NCBI RefSeq assembly: GCF_014268785.2
Contig: NZ_JABWRD020000001.1
Location: 2,307,001 to 2,371,000, forward strand
Reading direction: 5' to 3'
Source of the DNA: Pseudomonas shirazensis
GTDB lineage: Bacteria; Pseudomonadota; Gammaproteobacteria; Pseudomonadales; Pseudomonadaceae
Length of the DNA stretch: 64,000 nucleotides
Below are positions 36,052-43,175 of this stretch, piece after piece; position 1 is the stretch's first letter, and each line of letters begins with the position of its first letter. The position numbers and the translations under genes are program-made. The notes beneath the pieces are model-generated. The model did no database searches and was not told the origin of the DNA. It was given only the letters and a program-made list of their open reading frames with translations.

Positions 36052-37014
36052 TCAGGCCAGCGTCTGGTCGATCACCAGCACCAGCTTGCCGGAGACCTGA
36101 TTGGTCGCAAGCTCGGCGTAGGCGGCCTCGGCGAACGCGACCGGATAGGTGTCCACCAGTTGCGCCTTGAGCCGGCCATCGGTGAACAACGGCCAGACCT
36201 GCTGGCCGAGCTCCTTGAGCAGTTCGGCCTTGAAATCATCATGGCGATTGCGCAAGGTCGAGCCGGTCAGCTGCAGGCGCTTGCCGAGAATCTGCGCCAG
36301 GTCCAGTTCGACCTTGCGCCCGCCCATCAAGCCGATCATCACCCAGCGCCCGTCGCGGGCCAGCAGCTCGACATTGAGCGGGCCGTAGCTGGCGCCAACC
36401 GGGTCAAGGATCACGTCGAACGGGCCCAGTTGCTTGAGGTCATCGAGGTTGGCATTGCGCACCACCCCACCGGCAGCGCCCAGCGCCTCGCAGTAGGCCA
36501 GCCGCTCTGGCGAGCCGACGCTGACCCAGACCGGATTACCCAGCGCCTTGCACAGTTGAATCGCCGCCGAGCCGACGCCACTGGCGCCGGCATGCACCAG
36601 CAGTTTTTCCCCAGGCTTGAGCCCGCCGAGCTGGAAGATATTCAGCCAGGCCGTGGCATACACCTCGGGGATCGCCGCCGCTTCGTGCAGGCTCAGGCCC
36701 TCGGGCACCGGCAGCACGTGGCGAGCATCGACCACCACTTCCTCGGCCATGCCACCGCCCGCCAGCAGCGCACAGACGCGCTCGCCGACGCGCCAGTCGG
36801 TGCCGGGGCCGACTTCACTGATGATCCCGGAACATTCCAGCCCCAGGTACGGGCTGGCGCCCGGCGGCGGTGGGTAATTGCCCGCGATCTGGAGCATATC
36901 CGCCCGATTCAGGCCTGCCGCGGCTACGCGAATGCGTACCTGGCCGGCATCACAGGTCGGGCGCTCGGCCTCGACCCACTCCACATGTCCGTCAACGCCT
37001 TGCAATGCCTTCAC
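36052..37014 (-). CDS. NAD(P)H quinone oxidoreductase, PIG3 family
   Basis: 320 residues from GTG at 37014 with GGAGG four bases upstream. It is a zinc-independent medium-chain reductase: the N-terminal GroES-like part has AAAGLNRADMLQIAGNYPPP and YLGLECSG. The NADPH site is LLVHAGASGVGSAAIQLCKA. The family reduces quinones with NAD(P)H in the cytoplasm. It lies divergent from prc. Confidence 0.92.
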   Translation of the reverse strand: MKALQGVDGHVEWVEAERPTCDAGQVRIRVAAAGLNRADMLQIAGNYPPPPGASPYLGLECSGIISEVGPGTDWRVGERVCALLAGGGMAEEVVVDARHVLPVPEGLSLHEAAAIPEVYATAWLNIFQLGGLKPGEKLLVHAGASGVGSAAIQLCKALGNPVWVSVGSPERLAYCEALGAAGGVVRNANLDDLKQLGPFDVILDPVGASYGPLNVELLARDGRWVMIGLMGGRKVELDLAQILGKRLQLTGSTLRNRHDDFKAELLKELGQQVWPLFTDGRLKAQLVDTYPVAFAEAAYAELATNQVSGKLVLVIDQTLA

Positions 37015-37041
37015 AGTGCCTCCATAGTTGAGTCATGACTG

Positions 37042-37071
37042 AGCCCGGGATCGCCTTGCCCCGGGCTTTTT
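37042..37071 (+). terminator. Terminator-like stem-loop upstream of prc
   Basis: AGCCCGGG, ten-base loop, CCCGGGCT followed by TTTT on the plus strand. It sits between divergent genes, 52 bp before prc, so it is either a leader attenuator of prc or a block to antisense read-through. Confidence 0.6.
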
Positions 37072-37122
37072 GCAGTATTTGCCCGGCTCCATGGAACCGG
37101 CGAACGGAATAGACGGCCTACT

Positions 37123-39237
37123 ATGCGTGATCAATTGCCTTTACGTCGAATCAGCATGAAGCATTTTCTGCCCAGCACCGCCCTCGCCCTGCTCATTGGC
37201 GTTGGCAGCCTGACGCTTGGCGGCAATGCGGCCGCCGCCAACAAGTGGGAAAGCCTGCAGCCAGACCGGGATGAGGTGGTTGCCAGTCTCAATGTGGTCG
37301 AGCTGCTCAAGCGCCACCACTACAGCAAGCCGCCACTGGATGACGCCCGTTCGGTGATCATCTACGACAGCTATATCAAGCTGCTCGATCCATCGCGCAG
37401 CTACTTCACGGCCTCGGACATCGCCGAGTTCGACAAGTGGAAGACCCAGTTCGACGATTTCCTCAAGAGCGGCAATCTCGATCCGGGCTTCACCATCTAC
37501 AAGCGTTACCTGAACCGCGTCAAAGCCCGCCTGGACTTTGCCCTGGCCGAACTCAACAAGGGCGTCGACAAGATCGACTTCAGTGTTGACGAGTCGCTGC
37601 TGGTCGATCGCAAAGACGCGCCATGGCTGAAAAACGACGCCGAGCTGGACGACCTCTGGCGCAAACGCGTCAAGGATGAAGTACTGCGCCAGAAGATCGC
37701 CGGCAAGGACTTCAAGCAGATCCAGGAAACCCTGATCAAGCGCTACAAGAACCAACTTGCGCGGCTTGACCAGACCCGTGCCGAAGACATCTTCCAGGCC
37801 TACATCAACACCTTCGCCCAGTCCTACGACCCGCACACCAATTACCTGTCGCCGGACAACGCCGAAAACTTCGACATCAACATGAGCCTGTCGCTCGAAG
37901 GCATCGGTGCGGTGCTGCAGAATGACAACGATCAGGTCAAGATCGTCCGTTTGGTACCGGCCGGCCCAGCCGCCAAGACCAAACAGGTCGCCCCGGCCGA
38001 CAAGATCATCGGTGTGGCCCAGGGCAACAAGGAAATGGTCGACGTGGTCGGCTGGCGTCTGGACGAAGTGGTCAAGCTGATCCGCGGCCCGAAAGGTTCG
38101 GTGGTGCGTCTTGAAGTCATCCCGGCCAGCAATGCGCCGAGCGACCAGACCAGCAAAATCGTTTCGATCACCCGCGAAGCAGTCAAGCTTGAAGAGCAGG
38201 CGGCGAAAAAGTCGGTGCTCAAGCTCAAGCAGGATGGCCGTGACTACAAGCTGGGGATCATCGAGATCCCGGCCTTCTACCTCGATTTCAAGGCCTACCG
38301 TGCCGGCGATCCTGAGTACAAGAGCACCACGCGCGACGTCAGGAAACTGCTCACCGAACTGCAGAACGAGAAAGTCGACGGCGTGGTCATCGACCTGCGC
38401 AACAATGGTGGCGGCTCGCTGCAGGAAGCCACCGAGCTGACCAGCCTGTTCATCGACAAAGGCCCGACCGTGCTGGTACGCAACAGCGATGGCCGCGTCG
38501 ATGTGCTTGAAGATGAAAACCGCGGCGCGTTCTACAAAGGTCCGCTGACGCTGCTGGTCAACCGTCTCTCGGCCTCGGCTTCGGAGATTTTTGCCGGCGC
38601 CATGCAGGACTACCACCGCGCCTTGATCATCGGTGGCCAGACCTTCGGCAAAGGCACCGTGCAGACCATCCAGCCGCTCAACCATGGTGAGCTGAAACTG
38701 ACCCTGGCCAAGTTCTACCGGGTTTCCGGGCAGAGCACTCAGCATCAGGGCGTGCTGCCGGATATCGACTACCCGTCGATCATCGACACCAAGGAAATCG
38801 GCGAGAGCGCCCTGCCCGAGGCCATGCCATGGGACACCATCAAGCCGGCGATCAAGCCTGCCGTGGACCCGTTCAAGCCGTTCCTCACCGAGCTGAAGGC
38901 CCGCCACGACGCCCGTAGCGCCAAGGATGCCGAGTTCACCTACATCCGTGACCGCCTGGCCCTGAGCCAGAAGCTGATGAGCGAGAAGAGCGTCAGCCTC
39001 AACGAGCAGACCCGTCGCGCCCGCCACGATGAGATCGAGGGCAAGCAACTGGCCCTGGAAAACATCCGCCGCAAGGCCAAGGGTGAAGAGCCGCTCAAGG
39101 AACTGAAGAAAGAAGACGAAGACGCCCTGCCGGTGGAAGATGAAAACACCAAACCGGAAGACGACGCCTACCTGGCCGAAACCGGGCGTATCCTGCTTGA
39201 TTACCTGAGCCTGAGCTCGTCGGTAGCCAAGAAGTGA
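37123..39237 (+). CDS. prc: Tail-specific carboxy-terminal processing protease Prc
   Basis: 704 residues; the in-frame ATG at 37156 (MKHFLPSTALALLIG) may be the true start and gives a normal signal peptide. Order: N-terminal helical domain, PDZ region (SLSLEGIGAVLQNDNDQVKIV to about 320), and S41 protease with NGGGSLQEAT. The catalytic Ser is in LSASASEIFAGAMQDY and the Lys in FGKGTVQTIQPL. A charged C-terminal DUF3340 tail follows. It degrades periplasmic proteins with exposed C-termini and, in pseudomonads, processes lytic enzymes and anti-sigma factors. Monocistronic with a strong terminator. Confidence 0.95.
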   Translation: MRDQLPLRRISMKHFLPSTALALLIGVGSLTLGGNAAAANKWESLQPDRDEVVASLNVVELLKRHHYSKPPLDDARSVIIYDSYIKLLDPSRSYFTASDIAEFDKWKTQFDDFLKSGNLDPGFTIYKRYLNRVKARLDFALAELNKGVDKIDFSVDESLLVDRKDAPWLKNDAELDDLWRKRVKDEVLRQKIAGKDFKQIQETLIKRYKNQLARLDQTRAEDIFQAYINTFAQSYDPHTNYLSPDNAENFDINMSLSLEGIGAVLQNDNDQVKIVRLVPAGPAAKTKQVAPADKIIGVAQGNKEMVDVVGWRLDEVVKLIRGPKGSVVRLEVIPASNAPSDQTSKIVSITREAVKLEEQAAKKSVLKLKQDGRDYKLGIIEIPAFYLDFKAYRAGDPEYKSTTRDVRKLLTELQNEKVDGVVIDLRNNGGGSLQEATELTSLFIDKGPTVLVRNSDGRVDVLEDENRGAFYKGPLTLLVNRLSASASEIFAGAMQDYHRALIIGGQTFGKGTVQTIQPLNHGELKLTLAKFYRVSGQSTQHQGVLPDIDYPSIIDTKEIGESALPEAMPWDTIKPAIKPAVDPFKPFLTELKARHDARSAKDAEFTYIRDRLALSQKLMSEKSVSLNEQTRRARHDEIEGKQLALENIRRKAKGEEPLKELKKEDEDALPVEDENTKPEDDAYLAETGRILLDYLSLSSSVAKK

Positions 39238-39265
39238 CCGCCGGCTGACGCCAGTCGCAAAAAAA

Positions 39266-39303
39266 GGGGGTGGACGCCTAGAATGTCCACCCCCTTTTCT
39301 TTG
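39266..39303 (+). terminator. Intrinsic terminator of prc
   Basis: GGGGGTGGAC, nine-base loop, GTCCACCCCC followed by TTTTCTTTG. Confidence 0.92.
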
Positions 39304-39337
39304 TCTGCAGTTTGCTCAGGCAAACGCGCTGCGGCGC

Positions 39338-39706
39338 TCAGGCTTCTTCTGAATAGGGGTGCTCGAATACCCTGGCCACTTCCGAGGCGTGCCAGGAGGC
39401 TGCTTCCATGCCATCGACCGGCCCGGTAAACCTGCCCAGGCGCTCGGCACATTCGAAAAAGCCGGTACGCGGCAGGCGGCTTGCGCCCTGGCTGATTACC
39501 AGCGAGCTGCGCAGCGGCTGTTCGGCGCGTGCGTCGATGGCGGCCAGATGCTCCAGCGCGGCGGTCAGCGTCTGCATGGCCGGGGTTGGCAGCTGCAGAC
39601 GCTCGAGCAGGGCACGGTAGGTCAGCAGGTGGCGCTGGCGGCGGGCCATGTCCAGCTCGCCGAGCAGCCCGTCCCATTGCTGGCGACTGATCCTGACGCC
39701 ACTCAT
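39338..39706 (-). CDS. Conserved-looking protein of unknown function, partner of an antitoxin-like regulator
   Basis: 122 residues, soluble, no recognised domain. The N-terminal half is helical and rich in Arg/Leu (RQQWDGLLGELDMARRQRHL). The C-terminal half contains LPRTGFFECAERLGRF and WHASEVARVFEHPYSEE. Its ATG overlaps the stop of the XRE-type gene (ATGA), so the two are co-translated. It does not look like RelE, HigB or another standard toxin. It could be a partner, a toxin of an unknown fold, or a housekeeping protein. Confidence 0.75.
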   Translation of the reverse strand: MSGVRISRQQWDGLLGELDMARRQRHLLTYRALLERLQLPTPAMQTLTAALEHLAAIDARAEQPLRSSLVISQGASRLPRTGFFECAERLGRFTGPVDGMEAASWHASEVARVFEHPYSEEA

Positions 39707-40053
39707 GACGGCTCGCTCCAGCCAGCAATACCCAGGTGCCAGGCCAGGCTGCGCAGGATCGGCGCACCCGCGTCACGCTCACCGGCTTCGATCATGGCCA
39801 GGTAGGCCGGGCTGATGCCGACGCTGCGCGCCAGCGCCTCAGGGGCCAGGCCCTTGGCTTCACGCAGGCGGGCCAACTCGCTGATTGCTGGCAGGCTGGC
39901 AGGCGCTGCAGCAGGCTCTGCTAGCGTCTGCTCTGCCTTGGCAGGGCTGGACGCAGGCGCCTGGCCGGCAGCGACCAGCAGGGCCTGATACTGCTCCCAG
40001 GGAATGACGGCGTATTCGGGCTTATCGTCCCGGCTGATGACCTGAATTTCCAT
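39703..40053 (-). CDS. XRE-family regulator with antitoxin-like N-terminus
   Basis: 116 residues. The first about 30 (MEIQVISRDDKPEYAVIPWE QYQALL) resemble the Phd-like front end found in HTH antitoxins. An Ala/Pro linker follows, and then an HTH_3 domain: LARLREAKGLAPEALARSVG ISPAYLAMIEAGERDAGAPI. It should bind DNA and may autoregulate the pair. The downstream gene overlaps by four bases. Confidence 0.85.
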   Translation of the reverse strand: MEIQVISRDDKPEYAVIPWEQYQALLVAAGQAPASSPAKAEQTLAEPAAAPASLPAISELARLREAKGLAPEALARSVGISPAYLAMIEAGERDAGAPILRSLAWHLGIAGWSEPS

Positions 40054-40153
40054 TGCAAACCCCTCACGTAGGACTACTGCATGTAGCCCATAGGCATAAC
40101 CTTTATGCCAATTATATGACCAAGCGCGAGGGTCTGTGCAGATCAGGCTGAAT

Positions 40154-40594
40154 TCAAGGCGTACCGCGCTCCAGGCGCAGTGCCTCGGGGGTGTCTGGCA
40201 GGCGCTCTACCACGCGCAAACGCTCCGGCGTCTGGGCATCGCGCCAGGCCTTGAAACGGCCCAATTCGTCAGCCACGGTCTTCAATACCCAGCCGAGCAC
40301 GGCGATATCATCGAGAAAGCCGACGCCCAGCAGCCAGTCGGGGATCGCATCCAGCGGGCTGACGAAGTACAGCAGGCCGGCCACGATGGTCACCAGCGCC
40401 TTCGGGCTGATGGCGCGGTACTCGCCGCGCCACCAGGCCAGGCACAGGCTCTGCATCAAGCGCAGGTCTTCACGCAGCTGGCCAAGCTTGGGACCTTTGC
40501 GCGCGACCGCAAACAACAGTGCCGGTAACCGGCCACGGCTGAGCAGGCGCTCGGCCAGGGGCAGAAATCGGCTGAAATTCCAGGGTGCACTCAT
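40154..40594 (-). CDS. YkvA-family (DUF1232) protein
   Basis: 146 residues from MSAPWNFSRF. The DUF1232 motif is VAGLLYFVSPLDAIPDWLLG VGFLDDIAVLG at about 78-108. The family has one or two hydrophobic helices and unknown function. The gene is preceded within 20 bp by an inverted pair of DnaA boxes. Confidence 0.88.
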   Translation of the reverse strand: MSAPWNFSRFLPLAERLLSRGRLPALLFAVARKGPKLGQLREDLRLMQSLCLAWWRGEYRAISPKALVTIVAGLLYFVSPLDAIPDWLLGVGFLDDIAVLGWVLKTVADELGRFKAWRDAQTPERLRVVERLPDTPEALRLERGTP

Positions 40595-40612
40595 GGGGCC
40601 TCCAAGCGATGA

Positions 40613-40639
40613 GGTTATCCACATTTATTGTGGATAACC
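40613..40639. promoter_or_regulatory. Inverted pair of perfect DnaA boxes
   Basis: GGTTATCCACA (40613-40623), TTTAT, TGTGGATAACC (40629-40639). Both boxes match the TTATCCACA consensus exactly. The palindrome lies 19 bp before the DUF1232 gene start, where bound DnaA would be expected to affect its transcription. Confidence 0.65.
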
Positions 40640-40817
40640 TTGTGAACAGGGCACAGTTTCCGCCGCCCCGTGCCGACAGGGCAAGGGTCGCGCTTAGATC
40701 GGGCGTTTTTTACCCAATCGTGACAGTTACGCAAACGTTTTGCGTCATCGGGCAGACATGTACCGGCCACCCAATCTCGGACAAGCAATGCCGGCCGAGG
40801 TTCGTCTGGGTGCCCGC

Positions 40818-40851
40818 AAAAACGACAACGCCCCGTCGAGACGGGGCGTTG
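40818..40851 (-). terminator. Intrinsic terminator of the FKBP gene
   Basis: On the minus strand AACGCCCCGTC, loop, GACGGGGCGTT then GTCGTTTTTGC. Confidence 0.9.
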
Positions 40852-40866
40852 TAGACACGCTAAGGC

Positions 40867-41607
40867 TTACTGAGCCGGAGCTTCGGCTGGCGGCTCGGCG
40901 CCTTCGAGCTTGCTCGGATCTTTGATCGCCAGCAGTTCCAGGTCGAACACCAGTACCGAGTTGGCCGGGATCAGCGGGCTTGGGCTCTGTGCGCCGTAAG
41001 CCAGCTCAGCCGGGATGTACAGCTTGTACTTCTCGCCGACGTGCATCAATTGCAGGCCTTCGACCCAACCTGGGATCACACCGCTGACCGGCAGATCGAT
41101 CGGGCTGCCGCGCTCGACCGAGCTGTCGAACACCTTGCCATCGATCAGCTTGCCTTCGTAGTGAACGGTCACAACGTCAGAGGCTTTTGGCTGTGGGCCA
41201 TCGGCTTTCTTCACGACTTCGTACTGCAGGCCGGAAGCGGTGGTCACGACGCCCTGCTTCTTGGCGTTTTCTTCGAGGAACTTCTTGCCAGCCGATGCGG
41301 CTTCTTCGCTGGCTTTGGTCAGGCGCTCTTCGGCACGCTTTTGCAGCGCGGTGAAGGCCTCGACCAGTTCGTCATCCTTGATGCGCTGCTCTTTCTTGCT
41401 GACAGCGTCATCGATACCCATGGCGACTGCTTTCGAATCAAGGTCTTCCATGCCTTCCTGAGCAAGGCTCTTGCCCATGTTCAGGCCGATACCGTAGGAG
41501 GCTTTCTGTGCCGGGGTTTTCAGCTCGACGTCGCTGGTCTGAGCGTCGCAGCCCGCCAGAACCAAACTTACCAGGGCAACCGCAGCCGCCAAACGATGTT
41601 GTTTCAT
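40867..41607 (-). CDS. FKBP-type peptidyl-prolyl isomerase, Mip/FkpA-like lipoprotein
   Basis: 246 residues with AAGGA before the ATG at 41607. A lipobox is visible (SLVLAGC, Cys20), so it is likely an outer-membrane lipoprotein. An N-terminal helical dimerisation domain (about 30-125: TPAQKASYGIGLNMGKSL...) precedes the FKBP domain (VTVHYEGKLIDGKVFDSSVE, PVSGVIPGWVEGLQLMHVGE, IPAELAYG). A C-terminal Pro/Ala tail follows. It is a folding catalyst for envelope proteins. Confidence 0.93.
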   Translation of the reverse strand: MKQHRLAAAVALVSLVLAGCDAQTSDVELKTPAQKASYGIGLNMGKSLAQEGMEDLDSKAVAMGIDDAVSKKEQRIKDDELVEAFTALQKRAEERLTKASEEAASAGKKFLEENAKKQGVVTTASGLQYEVVKKADGPQPKASDVVTVHYEGKLIDGKVFDSSVERGSPIDLPVSGVIPGWVEGLQLMHVGEKYKLYIPAELAYGAQSPSPLIPANSVLVFDLELLAIKDPSKLEGAEPPAEAPAQ

Positions 41608-41836
41608 GCTAGTTCCTTGTTCATGCGCCATAAGGGCAATCAGGGTAAAGCCGCGAGCTTAGCAGGCGGTCGTTACCAATGGCTACCGGCATAGGAGCCG
41701 CTTGCGGGCAGTAAGTTCAGTAGGTGAAAGGTTGTTCATGGCAACGCTGCAGCCACTGGCCAGTATTGAGCCCAGATGCTACCTGCGGCGGGTATTGTGG
41801 CTATTTATGTCTGCCCTGCGAAACATGACAGATCCG

Positions 41837-42769
41837 TCAGGGATAAAGCCCTTCGCGGTACTCCCCGGCCAACTCGCGCAGCACCTCACATACCCACTGC
41901 GCCGGAAGGCTCTGCGGCAGCGCGGCGTTGCGGCAGATGCCCACCGAGCCACCCGGTTCGTAGATGCCAAGGTCCAGCTCGACCAGCTCGCCGCGGCCCA
42001 GGTCGATCAGCACCGCGTCACGTGGGGCGACCCAGACTGCATCGCTGCCCAGCAGGTAGCGCCGGCTCAGCGCCAGCGACAAGGTCTCCAGACGTTGCGC
42101 CGGCATGTGGATGCCGCACTGCACAAACAGGCTGTCGGCGTGTTGGCGGATGGTGGTGCCAAGCGGAGGCAACACCAGCGGATAGTCACCAACCCGGCTG
42201 CGCTCGAGCGGCTGCAGCGCCAGTAGCGGATGGCCCGGACGCACCACCAGACTCATCGATTCGCTATACAGGTGCTCGAATGACAAGCCCTGAATCTGCG
42301 GGCTGTCGGTCATGCGCCCGACTACCAACTCCAGCTCACCCAGGCGCAATTGGCCGAGCAACTGCGCACTGACCCCGGTGCTCACGCTGATCAGCAACGC
42401 CTGATGGCGCTGATGCAGGCGGCACAGCGCCTCGGGCATGAGCAGGCCTTCGACGGTCGAGAGCACGCCAATGCGCACCTGCGACGGCGCCCGCGCCTCG
42501 CCGCGCACACTGCTCACGCCATCGCGCAGGGCCTGCACGCTGGGGCCGGCGTAGCGCATGAAGCGCGTGCCGGCGGTGGTCAGCTCGACGCCCAGCCGAG
42601 TGCGCTCGAACAATCGCGTCTCAAGCAACTGCTCAAGCTCCTTGAGGGTCTTGGAAATCGCTGGCTGGCTGATCGCCAGAACGTCAGCCGCACGCGCCAG
42701 GCTGCCCTGGCGGGCGATTTCCAGAAAGCACAGCAAGTGGCGGTACTTGATTCGAGTGTCGAGGTTCAT
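41837..42769 (-). CDS. pcaQ: LysR-type regulator PcaQ
   Basis: 310 residues. The N-terminal LysR helix-turn-helix reads RHLLCFLEIARQGSLARAAD VLAISQPAISKTLKELE, with IKYRHL typical of the PcaQ/GalR-type branch. The C-terminal effector domain is full length. PcaQ activates pca genes for protocatechuate breakdown in response to carboxymuconate. No pca structural gene is near, which is common for it in pseudomonads. The name rests on overall similarity and is less certain than the family. Confidence 0.75.
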   Translation of the reverse strand: MNLDTRIKYRHLLCFLEIARQGSLARAADVLAISQPAISKTLKELEQLLETRLFERTRLGVELTTAGTRFMRYAGPSVQALRDGVSSVRGEARAPSQVRIGVLSTVEGLLMPEALCRLHQRHQALLISVSTGVSAQLLGQLRLGELELVVGRMTDSPQIQGLSFEHLYSESMSLVVRPGHPLLALQPLERSRVGDYPLVLPPLGTTIRQHADSLFVQCGIHMPAQRLETLSLALSRRYLLGSDAVWVAPRDAVLIDLGRGELVELDLGIYEPGGSVGICRNAALPQSLPAQWVCEVLRELAGEYREGLYP

Positions 42770-42812
42770 GCGTAAAAGCAGCTCTGCCCGCGGTCAGCGT
42801 CGGTCAGCCATC

Positions 42813-43175
42813 TTAGCGCATCGCCACCTCGACAGCCTCCCCTGCCAGGCGCACCGGCCAGGTCCGCAGCGCCTGCTGCGGGTCTTCCAGGCAGCGCCCG
42901 CTGCGCAGGCTGAAATGCTGCTTGTACAACGGCGCCGCCACCGTCAGCTCGCCACCGATGCTGCCGATCAGACCGCGGCCGATGATATTGGCGCCCGAGC
43001 GCGGGTCGCGATTGGCCACGGCATACAGCGGCTGAGCCTGGCCAGGCAGGTAGAACAGCGCCACCTGCTCGCCGTCCAGCCACACCACCACACCGGAATC
43101 GGCGACCAGATCGCCGCGCTGGCAAACCGTTTGCCAGTTGGGTTGTTGCGCTACTGCGACATTGGATGAGTTCAT
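42813..43175 (-). CDS. nirD: Nitrite reductase (NADH) small subunit NirD
   Basis: 120 residues, Rieske-like fold without the Fe-S ligands, as usual for NirD (WQTVCQRGDLVADSGVVVWL ... LYAVANRDPRSGANIIGRGL IGSIGGELTVAAPLYKQHFS). Its ATG overlaps the nirB stop. It works with NirB in assimilatory reduction of nitrite to ammonium in the cytoplasm. Confidence 0.95.
   Translation of the reverse strand: MNSSNVAVAQQPNWQTVCQRGDLVADSGVVVWLDGEQVALFYLPGQAQPLYAVANRDPRSGANIIGRGLIGSIGGELTVAAPLYKQHFSLRSGRCLEDPQQALRTWPVRLAGEAVEVAMR

Noticed and set aside
37141-39048. 635-codon minus-strand frame opposite prc
   Set aside because: Antisense to Prc, whose protease motifs and signal peptide are unmistakable.
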